NCBI GenBank assembly: GCA_950295325.1
Contig: OX485807.1
Coordinates: forward strand, 42,314,440 to 42,378,439
Reading direction: 5' to 3'
DNA length: 64,000 bases
From: Polytrichum commune
Taxonomy: Eukaryota > Streptophyta > Polytrichopsida > Polytrichales > Polytrichaceae
Shown here: piece after piece, positions 36,301 through 50,400 of the stretch
Layout: every line of letters starts with the position of its first letter
Numbering within the stretch: the stretch's first letter is position 1
Position numbers and translations under genes: made by a program
Notes under the pieces: generated by a model
Database searches by the model: none
The model's input: the letters and a program-made list of their open reading frames with translations, nothing else
Told to the model about the DNA's origin: nothing

Positions 36301-39300
36301 CCGTTCCATTTTGATTCGATTCAAACTATCAAGCTAGTCAGATGATTATCATCAATGTTTTATCTTCAACGGCAGATGGAGTGGGGTCACATTGAAGGAG
36401 GACGATTTGCGCATGTCTGGAACATGATCGTACAAACATTTCGTGAAGAGGATCTCATAAGTGACAGGTACATGCATTGCTCTTAGAATGTGATGGTAAC
36501 CAAAACATGAGTTGACGTTGTCTCTGATTCTCAAACCAAGTTTTGTATGTTACCACTCACAGCTTTATTTGAATACATGCAGAGAGGTAGAGCTTCTGGA
36601 AATTCCTAGTGGAGCATGGAGGCTTAGTGTTTTTCAGTGGCCTTCGACCTTGTTAGCTAATGAGGTTGTCCATCCTTCTGCTGTGTCTCAAGTTCATATT
36701 TGGAATTCCAGTCTTTGACAAATCTTGGTACTGCAGGGTCGTGATTTTTGGTTCACTACCTGAATATCTAAATTGTTTAAAAAGCATAGAGGCATCATGA
36801 AGTTACTGGAATTATGAAAGATCTCTTTGTTGATCTTGAGTAATCAATGAAGTTGGTCTGATCTAGATTCTCATGAACAATATTATGAAGCAAGCCCAAT
36901 GTCCACTGGTACATTGTTTGCATTTTTACTGCTAGGTGAGTTTACTGGTTATTGCAGGAGTTCCGATGATTCAATACATACTATATTATCTCAAAAGTCG
37001 AATGATGGCCCAACCTTACACAATTTTTGTTTTTGTTTTATCTACAGATTCTTCTTGCATTGAATAATGTCCGTTATCATAGAGGAGATGACAGATCTGT
37101 CTGGGATGTAATCTGTAAAAGTGAGTATCGACGGTGTGCAGTTATTGAGTGCTATGAAAGCATGAAGCATGTACTCAGAAGGATTCTCAGGGATGACTCT
37201 GCGGAGCTCCAGATTTATTTGGGCATTTTTGAAGAGATAGACGCATCTATCATTCAAGGGAGATTCACATCAACCTTCATGCTTCCAGAATTATTGAACG
37301 TCCACAGTGGAGTGGTGCATTTGATAGAGCTTCTTTTAAGTCGGCCCACTCAAAAACAGTTGCAAAAGGTGGGAAATGATGCTCATCATTGTCTAGAAAA
37401 GGATGTGTTACTGCAGTCATTTCCACTTTCTAAGAGTGGACTTGTAAATCCTGCAGTTGAGAACTGTGTTTGGGAGTGAATGATCACAGAAGTATGCAAC
37501 ATATATTTATATTCTATGTATGAGGAGAATGTATGGAACTAAGGGAACAATTGCAGATTGTCACTTCTAGCTGTAAATTTAATGTCTTGGTCAAGTATCC
37601 CAAACCATGGGGCTAAAGACTGCACCTTCGGTACTTAAATGCCCTTAATGAGTAGGATTTCATGAGGTGATAGTTTTTAAAATCAAGTGTTTTGGTTGTC
37701 TGGTAATGTGACCTGTTTCACAGACCTCCCATAGTATAGGCAAACACTCCTAGGCAATTGAGGTCCACCAATTTAATGGTGTGCCCAATTGCACATAGCA
37801 TACTATTTCATATACATAGAAAAGTTTGTGCCTCTAAATTTTACGCTTCATTTCCGGTCACTTCACATGACATGTTTTGTTCTGAGCTGTGCAGGTTGTG
37901 GATGCTCTGCAGAATCTGTACGAAGCTCTAATCATAGACTTTCCAAAAGATCCTGGTGTTGAGGAAAATGTCAGGGTACGGACTTCTGTTCATAAGGTAG
38001 CTCAAGACTCTGAGCTATTCATGGACGCTGTGGAACTTCCAGATCCTGATGATGAACCGTTTTTCAAGAACCTTAAGAGACTGCACACAACATTGAGTAC
38101 CAAAGACCCCTTACTTTATGTACCAAAGGGATTAGAGGCAAGGAGGCGGGTCTCATTCTTCAGCAACTCGCTCTTCATGACTATGCCAAGGGCACCACAG
38201 GTTGCTCTCTATTCTTGTTGTTAGACAGATATGGATGATTTACTGTTGTGTTTATCACACTTAATTTTTAATGCCATGGTGTGGTTTTGAATTGCATCAA
38301 GATATTAACTTGTATTAGAAAGCTTTGTCAATCGTTCCTCAACCAGCGGATTGGCCTAGTCACCATGTGTTGAGGGAGGCCCAAACCAATTAAATCATAC
38401 TTATAAATCTCTATGGAGCTGGAAATTCTACAATCAGTAATCTGGAAAGATCAGCAAATCTGGACTTCCTGTAGGAGGTTTTCCTGTTCCAGTTCAGAAA
38501 TAGACTAATATTTAATCCCTGAAATTTCCATTAGTCCAAGGCATGAGTTGAATTCCAGTGGCTTCAATCTATACAATTACGTGTGTTTACAGTCAACTAC
38601 CTTCACAAGGTGTGTACCAGTGAGATGTCACCTGGGAAAGAGAAAAATAACTCATTCTCTCTTCTCCTGGCTGATGGATACGCTCTCATCTAGAAAAGTC
38701 TGGAGTAGTGTCAATGTTTAACTACCTATTCTTTTATGTCATAATAAAACTTGAGTGAAACTTACTTTGCAGGTTGAAAGAATGCTGGCTTTTAGTGCAC
38801 TAACCCCATACTACAACGAGGAGGTAATCTACAGTAAACAGCAGTTGAAAGAGGAGAATGAGGATGGTGTGACTATTTTGTTTTACCTTCAAAGAATCTT
38901 CCCAGGTATTAATTGCACGAGTCTATCATACTTGCATCTTTCATCAAGTTTCTATAGACCTTCGTCCTGTATGTTATACAAGTTCTACAAGTTCTTTGTA
39001 CATCTACATTTGTCTGTACTTCTCTAAGTACTTCTTTGTAGGTTCCATCACCCTCAACTCACCATTGACATTGAGAATATGAACTTTCAATGTCGTTCTA
39101 TTGACAATATTTTAGAACTGAGATTTAAGACCTCTTTATATATTGTCATACATGCAGAGGACTGGTTGAACTTCCTGGAACGTATGAAAAAACTAGATCT
39201 TTCAGAAGCTCAGCTGTGGGAGAAGGATGATGCTTATGAACTTCGACTTTGGGCTTCTTATAGAGGACAGACACTGGCACGAACTGTTCGAGGAATGATG

Positions 39301-42300
39301 TACTACGAAAGGTGAGTTCTTAGTACTGTAGTGGAGGGCGGTGGTCTTGTTATATAGAAGTGCTCCCGTCCCCAGTCATGGGTGTGTTCTTATTACAGTA
39401 ATGGAGGGCCCAAGTCTTCGTATGTGAATGCATAAAGTAAGTCTCATTCCATAATTCTGTAGCTTGATACTTGCATCTCAACTGTATGCAGCTCTCGTAG
39501 GCACCTTTTGTTCCTGGCCATGAATCTGGTCCAGTACACTTCATGCATCAGAAGATATCCTTTGAGATAAATAGTGCTCTTTGAAGTGCCCAAATGGTTG
39601 GGTCCAGTACATATAGACACTCTTAATTTTGGCAAACAATGTCATTGCTGAATCTTTCTTCCATAGGACCTCTGGTGCATCTCCAATACAAATGATTAAA
39701 TATGTTGGACCTAGGACTATCCCTTATGAAGTGATCAACTGATCAGTGCCCATTCGGCTTGAGCTATTGGAGCTCATGAAGGTCATGAATCACAGAGATG
39801 TGAAAAATGCGAGCAGCAATAGTTCTTCATATATACTTACCTTCTATTCTTCAATGTTTAAATTTAGTAGCTGTGGAAATACCCACCGGGAGTTAATATA
39901 AACTAGGTCATTTTGTACAAGCTTTTGCACAAGATGACATATATCTGAGTTTTGTTTCTTCTTCCAGGCTTACCATTCCTAGATATCCGCTTTACAACTT
40001 CTGTTGAGTTTGGATTTTGTGATCTGGCTTTTCTTCAGTGAACCTATGAGGCCTTGAGAACTATCCCCATTGCCTTAAACATTCTTCACATGAATGACTC
40101 ACAGAAATACTCTTCTTATCTTATTGTCAGGGCACTTGAAGTACAGGCATTCCTGGACTCGGCAACTGAGATTGAGCTGCTTGGAATCAGGGATGTTTTA
40201 GAAAGAGGCTCTAGTACAAACAGTAGGGGTTCTATGGGGTCTATGGGCTCCATGGGCTCAATCGGGTCCGAACATGACCTAAGAGAACTACAAAACAGAG
40301 CTCACAAGAAACAACAGGATCTTGCAAAGGCGGCCATTAAATTTACGTATGTAGTGACTTGTCAAATTTATGGAGCACAGAAGCTAGCTAAGGAAAATCG
40401 TGCTGCGGATATATTGCAACTAATGAAGAAATATAAGGGTTTGCGAATTGCATATGTGGATGAAGTAAACGTAGATCCTAGTTTGGGTTACCACCTTAAA
40501 GACTTTTACTCCGTTCTGGTGAAGTACGATCCAATCATGGAAAAGGAGGTGGAAATATACAGAATTAAACTGCCTGGGCCTTTGAAGCTGGGTGAAGGGA
40601 AACCAGAGAACCAAAACCATGCCCTTATATTTACAAGAGGTGATGCAGTTCAAACTATTGACATGAATCAGGTATCCTACTTTTCCATACATCAAAGCAG
40701 TCTTTATCTGGTTCAAAATCTTAATTGTGCAGATCCATTTTAGAAACACAAGGGATAATGTTTATGTTTCACACATGTTGATGAATTAAGTTCTCTTTTG
40801 GCAGGAAATGTATTTTGAGGAAGCCATAAAGATGAGGAACCTGCTTCAAGAGTTTACCATTTTCCACGGCATTCGGAAGCCAACAATCTTGGGTGTTCGG
40901 GAGCATGTCTTCACTGGCTCAGTTTCGTCATTGGCATGGTTTATGTCTGCTCAAGAAACCGTTTTTGTCACCCTTAGCCAACGTGTCCTTGCAAATCCTT
41001 TAAAGATTCGGATGCATTATGGGCACCCTGATGTATTTGATCGATTATGGTTTTTAAGTCGTGGTGGTATCAGCAAAGCATCTCGAACTATTAATATCAG
41101 CGAAGACATCTTTGCAGGGTTTAATTGTACTCTAAGAGGCGGCAATGTTACTCATCATGAGTATATTCAGGTAAAAAACTTCAACCATGTAATCAATCTT
41201 CTTGGGTTGATTGGGTTGTTCGATTTGTATTCTGAAATTGAACTTTCTTGGAACGCTATATGATGTCTTAAAATGTATTAACGAACAATTTGGTGCAATT
41301 TAAGAATCGAATTCATGAAGCATAATATAATTGAAAATTATGTAGGTTGTGATGCAGAATAAAATGAATGGAGAATGAGATCAAACAAAATGTCATGCCA
41401 TCAAAACGGCCGTTTGATCCTTTAGTACGTTGCTCACTGTAGCTAGTGAGTCACTTAAGTTTGTAAGCTTGGGATTCTATCAATGCCACTTGCACTTGTG
41501 CATACTGGTATTCTTTCTTCTCTTCTACTGTCAAGAACGTGCCTGACCTTGATTGATATTCTGATATTCTGATTTCTTTGTGGGTAATTCCTGCAGGCCG
41601 GGAAGGGAAGGGATGTTGGACTGAATCAGATTGCCATGTTTGAAGCCAAAGTGGCCAGTGGTAATGGGGAGCAGATCCTAAGCCGTGATGTATATCGTCT
41701 TGGTCACCATTTAGATTTCTTCCGTATGCTCTCCTTCTACTATACCACAGTTGGCTTCTTTGTAAGCAACATGATGGTTGTACTCACCGTTTACAGCTTT
41801 CTCTGGGGACGTGTTTACTTGGCTTTAAGTGGTATTGAAGCATCATTGACAACTGGAACAAGTGCTCTTGCAAATTCTGCCCTTACAGCTACATTAAATC
41901 AGCAGCTTGTGGTCCAATTGGGATTGCTAACTGCACTTCCAATGCTTGTGGAGGATGCCCTGGAGCATGGCTTCACGACCGCTCTGTGGGATATGATTAC
42001 TATGCAATTGCAGCTTGCATCTGTTTTTTTCACATTCTCAATGGGCACAAGATGTCACTATTTTGGTCGTACCCTTCTACATGGTGGTGCCAAGGTATGG
42101 CTCAGTTTCTTTCTCTTAAACAGCATTCACGATCCATTTTAATGCTATGCAGGGTTAATGGTTTGAAGCAGAGTTGTACTGGTATTAGCCTTTTTAAACC
42201 ACTCTGGTATTTGTAAATGAGGATTTTATGATTTTTGATACTATTTGTGTCTGTGTACCATAGCTAGGTAATATTACTCTAGTATCAACATGGTATTTGG

Positions 42301-43781
42301 ATGGTATTGACTTAAGTAATGACTTGGGTATGCATAGATTCTTTCATCTGGTAATATATACCAAGTATTGATATGTGACTGGTATTACAGTTTTGATACT
42401 GGTGGGGTAGATTCTTTGATAGCCTAATTGTATTGTGTATTGATAGCATGCTTCACCTCTATACCTGTCCAACATTGGGTTGAACCAGCAATGGAAAGAT
42501 CTGGTACTATGTTACAGCAGCTGTTGGTAGTCTAGTAACAATCATAATTGTAATGTCCTCTTGTAAATAACTTCTCTACAAGAGTGGGGAGGAGTAAAAT
42601 ACTGCAATTGCAGTGCATGGCAACAGTCCTTTAGTGAACATAAAATCCACACAACGTAGAAATTTTAAGCCGTGAGATATTGTGGTAGCAGATGTAAATG
42701 TGTCATAAATTCCAGATAAACTTCGATTGTTCACCTTGTTATGTGCTGTAGACATTTTTGGCTACATTAGACTTATGAGGCGATCAACAACATAATCATT
42801 TGTGAACACTTTGTGTGATGTGATGTGCAGTATAGGGCAACAGGACGAGGTTTTGTGGTAAAGCATGAAAAGTTTGCAGAAAATTATCGGCTGTATTCAA
42901 GAAGCCATTTTGTCAAAGGTATTGAGCTTCTTATGCTCCTAGTTTGCTACCTGGCGTATGGTGTTATCAGCTCTTCTGCGACATATATTCTCGTCACAAT
43001 CTCCAGCTGGTTTCTAGCATTGACATGGATCATGGCACCATTCATCTTCAATCCCTCAGGATTCGATTGGCTGAAGACAGTTGAGGACTTTGGGGACTTC
43101 ATGCAGTGGCTCTGGTTCAAGGGACAACTATTTGTAAGAGTTGAACAAAGTTGGGAAGTATGGTGGGAGGAGGAGCAAGCTCATTTCAGGACGACAGGCT
43201 TGTGGGGGAAACTTCTAGAATTTGTTCTTGATTTACGCTTCTTTGTATTCCAGTATGGTATTGTATACCATTTGGGTATCACAGGGAACAACACGACTAT
43301 CTTTGTCTACCTGGCGTCCTGGAGCTACATGCTTTTTGCAGGCATCCTCCACTTCATCCTCTCGAATGCCAACGAGCGATACGCCGCAAGCAGACATGGA
43401 CTCTACCGTTCCATCCAAGCACTTGCAATTGCTCTGATCACAGCGCTTGTCATTGTATTATGGATCAAGACAAATTTCAAGTTCCTGGACATTGTTGCGA
43501 GTTTTCTCGCGTTCATACCCACTGGCTGGGGGATCATCCAGATCTGTATCGTGTTACGGTATCCGTTTTTCGAGAACTCAAAAGTCTGGGATACTGTTGT
43601 GGCTGTTGCACGACTTTACGACCTTGGCATGGGCATGATTGTCATGGCTCCAGTTGCCATTCTTTCATGGTTGCCTGGTTTCCAGGCAATGCAGACACGT
43701 ATACTTTACAATGAGGCTTTCAGTAGAGGCCTCCAAATCTCGCGGTTGCTGGTGGGCAAGAAGTTTCGAAATGTCGACTGA
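27347..43781 (+). CDS. GSL/CALS: Callose synthase (1,3-beta-glucan synthase), 29 coding exons, 1,780 aa
   Basis: This multipass plasma-membrane enzyme makes callose from UDP-glucose. Exons: 27347-27451, 27815-27931, 28234-28323, 28713-28804, 29047-29179, 29708-29842, 30334-30410, 30593-30680, 31029-31151, 31605-31725, 32110-32233, 32544-32742, 32989-33041, 33260-33320, 33498-33579, 33787-33830, 34134-34220, 34550-34644, 35437-35509, 36376-36467, 36583-36664, 37048-37368, 37895-38200, 38773-38905, 39158-39311, 40131-40671, 40805-41170, 41597-42094, 42831-43781. The sum is 5,343 nt and every junction keeps frame. Landmarks: MLDWLGGFFGFQ and NVRNQREHLVL (residues about 60-85), LIWGEAANLRFMPEC, VGKTGFVEQRSFW (about 292-304), a first membrane cluster (about 310-610), the glucan synthase domain from about 890 with ASYRGQTLARTVRGMMYYER, RIAYVDEVN, FTRGDAVQTIDMNQ and REHVFTGSVSSLAWFM, then RATGRGFVVKHEKF (from about 1466) and the C-terminal membrane cluster. 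Wording and length fit the GSL1/GSL5 type, but those Arabidopsis genes have few introns. Some donors are weak (GTTGTC, GTTGCT). Confidence 0.93.
40228..40270 (+). repeat. In-frame GSM microsatellite in callose synthase exon 26
   Basis: A 9-bp unit encoding Gly-Ser-Met is repeated (GSMGSMGSMGSIGS) in the hydrophilic loop of the glucan synthase domain. It is probably a variable-length linker. Confidence 0.7.
42275..42485. repeat. Dispersed repeat, copy 1, in the last callose synthase intron
   Basis: This aligns with 53228-53435 over about 210 bp. Shared blocks include AGTATCAAC.TGGT, TGGTATTGAC, 'AGATTCT.TCA.CT', TGGTATTACA, TTCTTTGATA and TATTGATA. Termini and target duplications are unclear. 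Confidence 0.55.
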
Positions 43782-44592
43782 CTGCTGCAGATTCTTTAAT
43801 TCTGGTATCTTTCTGATTTTAATTTATAATACTTGCAACCAATTTTGATGGAGGGTAGGTTCCCTTATGAGACTCGCTCCGGTTCATTAGATGTGGATCC
43901 ATGAGAAAACTATGGTTGCAAATTTTTGACAAATGTGACCTTTACTGTAGAATAGACATAGGTGCCACTTCAAAGTTACATACAGGCAGCTTGCATTCAA
44001 GTTCCTCATGTAGCATAGTGTTGTGCTAGATGCTTATTTGCATGTCTCTGGCTCACTGGATAGGGTAATGTGAAGTTAGGATTGACAGGAAATTCCTTGA
44101 ATTCAATCATTAATTTTTCCTTTCTCACTTGAGGTCCTATTGGTGCAATTCTCTAATTCTCACTCACTAATTCTCCTACACTAATTCTCACTCACTCACA
44201 ACATGATCACCATAGATTGTGGAAACCTAGAAGCTTATATGTACAGAAGGCATAGATTTGTTGACTGCATAGGTTTACTCCACATTATTTATCTATCTGC
44301 CCACACAAAACTTAGGAAATCAATGTCATACACATCAAGCTGCCTCTGAGGCAAACATGTCTATTTCTGAAATACCAATATAAGTGAAATGTTCTACGAC
44401 CTATATAGTTCCCCAATAACACAAGATTTAGGTCTTCTGCTCATTGAGTTTTGTCCTTAAGGTCAAGCTATCAATTTTCAGAAGGAACTCTCTCAATGTA
44501 AAAACCTTGATAGAGTTGCGAGAGTCCTCATTGATGTCAAGTTTACATTGGCAAATTTCCTCTCGTTGCCAAGCTCGCACACCCCTCCTAGT
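43782..44592. other. Intergenic region between two convergent genes
   Basis: The callose synthase and the LRR gene converge here, so both 3' UTRs probably fall within it. A short CTAATTCTCACTCACT microrepeat lies at about 44150-44200. No ORF of interest. Confidence 0.45.
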
Positions 44593-47400
44593 TCAAGGGT
44601 TGTCAAAGAACTCCCTCAATTCCTTCCGTATCATTGTCAAGCTTGTACACCCTCTCAAATCAAGGGTTGTCAAAGAACTCAAGTTCCCCAATCCCTCCGG
44701 TATTGTTGACAAGCTTGTACACCCTCTCAAATCAAGGGTTGTCAAAGAACTCAAGGTCCCCAATCCCTCCGGTATTGTTGTCAAGCTTGTACACCCTCTC
44801 AAATCAAGGGTTGTCAAAGAACTCAAGGTCCCCAATCCCTCCGGTATTGTTGTCAAGCTCGTACACCCTCTCAAATTAAGGGTTGTCAAAGAACTCAAGT
44901 TCCCCAATCCCTCCAGTATTGTTGTCAAGCTCGTACACCCTCCGAAATCAAGGGTTGTCAAAGAACTCAAGGTCCCCAATCCCTCCGGTATTGTTGTCAA
45001 GCTCGTACACCCTCTCAAATCAAGGGTTATCAAAGAACTCAAGTTACCCAATCCCTCTGGAATTGTTGTCAAGCTCGTACACCCTCTTAAATCAAGGGTT
45101 GTCAAAGAACTCAAGTTCCCCAATCCCTCCGGTATTATTGTCAAGCTCGTACACCCTCTCAAATCAAGGGTTATCAAAGAGCTCAAGTTCCCCAATCCCT
45201 CTGGTATTGTTGTCAAGCCCGTACACCCTGTCAAATCAAGGGTTGTCAAAGAACTCAAGTTTCCCAATCCCTTCGGTAAAACTATCAAGTTCTTACACCC
45301 TTCCAAATCAAGGGTTGTCAAAGAACTCAAGTTCTCCAACCCCTCCGGTATTGTTGTCAAGCTCGTACACCCTGTCAAATCAAGGGTTGTCAAAGAACTC
45401 AAGTTTCCCAATCCCTTCGGTAAAACTATCAAGTTCTTACACCCTTCCAAATCAAGGGTTGTCAAAGAACTCAAGTTCTCCAACCCCTCCGGTATTGTTG
45501 TCAAGCTCGTACACCCTTCCAAACGAAGGGTTGTCAAAGAACTCAAGATCCCCAATCCCTCTGGTATTATTGTCAAGCTCGTACACCCTCTCAAATCAAG
45601 GGTTATCAAAGAACTCAAGTTCCCCAATCCCTCTGGTATTGTTGTCAAGCTTGTACACCCTCTTAAATCAAGGGTTGTCAAAGAACTCAAGTTTCCCAAT
45701 CCCTCCGGTATTGTTGTTAAGTTTTGACACCAACACAAATGTAGGGTTGTCAAAGAACTCAAGTTCCCCAATCCTTCCGGTATTCTTGTCAACGTCTGAC
45801 AATATTCCAAATTAAGGGTTGTCAAAGAACTCAAGTTTCCCAATCCCTTCGGTAAAACTATCAAGTTCTTACACCCTTCCAAATCAAGGGTTGTCAAAGA
45901 ACTCAAGTTCCCCAATCCCTCCGGTATTATTTTCAACATCGTACAGTGTCCCAAATCAAGGGTTGTCAAAGAACTCAAGTTCCCCAATCCCTTCGGTATA
46001 GTTGTGAACATCGTACAATGTCTCAAATCAAGGGTTGTCAAAGAACTCAAGTTCCCCAATCCCTCCGGTATTGTTGACAACATCGTACAGTGTCCCAAAT
46101 CAAGGGTTGTCAAAGAACTCAAGTTCCCCAATCCCTCCGGTATTGTTCTCAAGCTCCTACACCATCCCAAATTAAAGGTTGTCAAAGAACTCAAGTTCCC
46201 CAATTCCTCCGGAATTGTTTTCAAGCTCTCCCACCTTGCCAAAGAAAGGGTTCTCAAAGAACTCAAGTTCCACAATCTCTTTGATATTGTTCTCAAGTTC
46301 GTACACGCTTCCAAATTAAGGGTTGTCAAAGAAGTCAAGTTCCCCAGTTCGTCCGGTATTGTTGTCAAGCTCGTACACCCTCCCAAATCAAGGGTTGTCA
46401 AAGAACTCAAGTTTCCAAATCCCTCCGGAATTGTTTTCAAGCTCTTCCACCCTGCCAAAGAAAGGGTTGTCAAAGCACTCAGGTTCCCCAATCCCTCAGG
46501 TATTGTTGTCAAGCTCGTACACCCTCCGAAATCAAGGGTTGTCAAAGAACTCAAGGTCCCCAATCCCTCCGGTATTGTTGTCAAGCTCGTACACCCTCTC
46601 AAATTAAGGGTTGTCAAAGAACTCAAGTTCCCCAATCCCTCCGGTATTGTTGTCAAGCTCGTACACCCTCCGAAATCAAGGGTTGTCAAAGAACTCAAGT
46701 TCCCCAATCCCTCCGGTATTGTTGTCAAGCTCGTACACCCTCCGAAATCAAAGGTTGTCAAAGAACTCAAGGTCCCCAATCCCTCCGGTATTGTTGTCAA
46801 GCTCGTACACCCTCTCAAATTAAGGGTTGTCAAGGAACTCAAGTTCCCCAATCCCTCCGGTATTGTTGTCAAGCTCCTACACCCTGTCAAATCAAGGGTT
46901 ATCAAAGAACTCAAGTTCCTCAATCCCTCCGGTATTGTTGTCAAGCTCCTACACCCTTTCAAATCAAGGGTTATCAAAGAACTCAAGTTCCCCAATCCCT
47001 CCGGTATTGTTGTCAAGCTCCTACACCCTCTTAAATCAAGGGTTGTCAAAGAACTCAAGTTCCCCAATCCCTCCGGTATTGTTGTCAAGCTCCTACACCC
47101 TTTCAAATCAAGGGTTATCAAAGAACTCAAGTTCCCCAATCCCTCCGGTATTGTTGTCAAGCTCCTACACCCTTTCAAATCAAGGGTTATCAAAGAACTC
47201 AAGTTCCCCAATCCCTCCGATATTGTTGTCAAGCTCGTACACCCTCTTAAATCAAGGGTTGTCAAAGAACTCAAGTTCCCCAATCCCTCCGGTATTGTTG
47301 TCAAGTTTTGACACCAACACAAATGTAGGGTTGCCAAAGAACTCAAATTCCCCAATTCCTCTAGTATCATTTTTAAGCTCGTCCAATATCCCAATTCAAG
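44593..47400 (-). repeat. Coding tandem array, about 38 LRR units of 24 residues (72 bp)
   Basis: The repeating unit is LGNLSSLTTLDLRGCTSLTT followed by IPEG, matching the LxxLxLxxC..L..IP pattern of plant LRRs. Many units are nearly identical at the nucleotide level, including synonymous sites, which points to recent expansion or gene conversion. The array lacks stops on both strands in several frames, so long antisense ORFs arise automatically. Confidence 0.9.
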
Positions 47401-50400
47401 GGTTGTGAAAGGCATGTCAACGAAACTCAATGTGAGCCTAAACACACAACCAACAAAAATATGGTAATGAGCACACACGGCCACTGGTATATTTGACATA
47501 TTGTAATAAGAGTCAAAGAATTTTAGAAAATTTGCATAATCTTATATTTGTTGTTTCTATTCTTCAAGGTGACTCATGATCTTTTGTAGAGGTTGGATGC
47601 TTGGTGTGGGGATGAGAATATAGATCCAACACCAAAGTTGCAAATGCTAACTGATCAAACATCCAAAAAGAAAGGTCGGGGATGAAAGCAAAAGACAAGA
47701 AACTCCCAAAATATAACCAAAGCAAAATCACTCAAAACACCACCTGAGGAAGTAGGAGCTTACATTAATGATGAGGCTAACGAAACTGGGGATGTCTGGT
47801 GCTGGATCGCTGTAAGCCGATCTGTAACTTGATGCAACAAATAGCTCTCGGTAGACTTGCAATTCTCATCATGACTTGGTTCTGGATCCCTTGGATTAAA
47901 TGTTATCACTGGTTGGGTGTGAAATCTCCAACCATCTGGACGTTGCGAGCTCTGTAAAGGTAGTACTTTGAGGTCGAGATGTACGTTGAAATCCTTCCCT
48001 TGAAGGACCAAATTCCTGATCACTTGCTTGGCTTCGTCATGACAAGATAAAATTCGAGAGGAAGGTAGTGTTCCTACACTGAAATCAGTGGCACCTGATC
48101 TCAGGAAGTTGTGGTCAATAGAGACCTCCTCTTGTGGATGCTTGTGTGGACCAAAGTTAATATTCTCCTGAAGCCGTGGTGAAATATTATCATCCATAGT
48201 CTGATGCTCGGGCCCTCGAGGCAGCAGGTGTTGGACACCTTGAATTGAGCCACAAATCAATAGCAAACATTTGTGGTAAGTACATAACATTTTTAGAGTA
48301 TTCAAGTGCATCAATACTTATTTCAGATTAGCAAAAAGATTCCCAATTTTAGTAACGGTCATGGAATTTATGATGGAATATAACTAGTACATCAATCCTT
48401 ACAACAAACACTCTTGGACAATTGGCTTGGTATGTATGAGAAGTCTGTAGGAAATCACACAAGTTCTTGGGTTCATGCACCCTATTTATGGGAGTAGCAC
48501 GCTTCATGTTATTTTTACCAGAAACATACCGTGTAATAATGCACCCACATTACCATACCCTTGGATCAGTGTCGACACTTCTGTGTCAAAATTTGTAATA
48601 TCTGGAATTTGGACAATTTGAACTATGGTAGTAAATGTATTTCTGGCCCTTCAAAAATATCACTAACTTAGAGTTCAATAGTAACTTCGTAAAGAACCCC
48701 AAAGCATATCAAGAAAGGTTCTTTCATTTCCAAAATATGCGTCTTCAAATTTTATCTAAATAAGGACACACTTCATGCATATTACATATAATTGTATACA
48801 AAACTGACCTAGACTCACGGTATTACAAGAAACAATTATAGTTGATCAAAGGCAGAGAATTGGTTGACAATGCATTGTTCAAAACTTGTAAAACATATAC
48901 GATGAACATGAGGAACATGATTTGGAAATTTTAGTCCTCAAGTGTTGCAAGATTATGACGTTATACCTGCAAATGTCCGGTTATCCTGTTTTTGCACATG
49001 CATTTTGCTCTGCCAAATATCCTTCAATTTTGAATTGATGCATGGATAACGCTCCCTGGACACACAAAAACCATCACGGGTTCAAAAATGTATCCAACAA
49101 CATAAGTATGTGCAAAGGTTTGATTCAACATCACCAATCTTTGATTTTGATGTCATAATCATTCTTATACTTTAGGTTCCTTACTTAAGGTAGTGGTCAC
49201 TGAAAACAACAGTATGACATTGTGTATCATCTTCACAATCGAATGTGGTTGAGCATCTGGTGTTGTTTGAATTTCGCATTTTGGCTCGTGGATGCGAGGA
49301 ACTCGTTGCTTCATGTGGGTTAAAGCTCCCCAAGTCCTGCAAAATCACACACACAAATATATGGAAAAAGTGGTTTAATCAAATGTATAAATTAAATCCA
49401 AAATGTGCTCTCTTATCAACACCACATATATATACCCCTAAACAATAGAGTTACGTGTAAAATCTTTGGGTCAACCTCCTCGTTAGTTGCTTAAAAGATG
49501 AGTTTCAAAGCTTATGCATAAAGCACTACAAACACATGACACCCAAGCAACTTGTCTTAGATATGTGAAAATTGCCTTGCATTATTGAAATTTGAAAGAT
49601 CTAATACTCTAGTAGATTTGCAAGGGAATTGACTAACTCAAGATGAGTTACCTAGATCTTGTATGTTGGAAGTGAAGTGACCCAAGTTATATTAAAGCAT
49701 AATTTTACATGCTAATAGAATGAGAGCACGTTATATATACATGTTTTTAAACTTGTCATATTAAGATTGGTGAGCTAATCTAGCCTTGCATTGGTTGAGC
49801 TGGGATTTGGGTGGTGGGTCCCATGGATCAAATTCTAAAATGCTCTTCTCTTTTTTGGATTGAAAATAAAAGTCCAAGGAGCTCCACCTATGTTTCAAAA
49901 TTGGACTTGAATAAGAAGCTTTAATGAACTCTTTAGAGAAAAGTGTCTCAAACATGCACCAAACTCCATGATTGGGTCGTCTTTGAGGGACTTTGTAGAT
50001 AACTTCATTGGAAGCCTAAGTCACGTGTGTGGGTGACTATGAAATAAAAGACCCTACATATGAGAATTTTATAAAGAAAAACAATTGTATACGTACTAAT
50101 GGTAGGCTAGAAAATGGGCTCACGTATTTATACTAAATTTTTCAATGTCATGTGATAAATGCCTTCACTACATACACATATTACAAATCATGAAATAGAT
50201 AGACCTTCATCACATATACAGGTCTTTGGGGACGATTACCATATAACAACAATGAATGAAAACGGTAGATTGGATGGTACTAGCACATCAATTATCAAAT
50301 TTTTCCATACCTTAGGGCCCCCTTTTGCACATCTTTGTAAACTCAAATTGATTTTTAGCCTTTTTAAATGTACACACTAGAGAAAAACGATACCTCTCCC

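Noticed and set aside
44444..47408. Long + strand ORFs (427, 435, 310 and 193 codons) with KSRVVKELKFPNPSGIVVKL-type repeats
   Set aside because: They are the antisense of the 72-bp LRR array. A stop-free repeat unit gives long antisense frames automatically. The minus-strand frame has a recognised LRR consensus and splice continuity.
47437..47499. Independent start of the LRR gene at ATG 47499
   Set aside because: The first 20 codons look like intron sequence ending in a T-rich acceptor (TTGTGTGTTTAG). The acceptor joins in frame with the exon ending at 47764. Not excluded without cDNA.
47588..47830. + strand stretch reading RLDAWCGDENIDPTPK and TPPEEVGAYINDEANE
   Set aside because: It looks protein-like but has stops, and it overlaps the end of exon 13 and intron 13 of the minus-strand gene. 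No partner exon or start was found.
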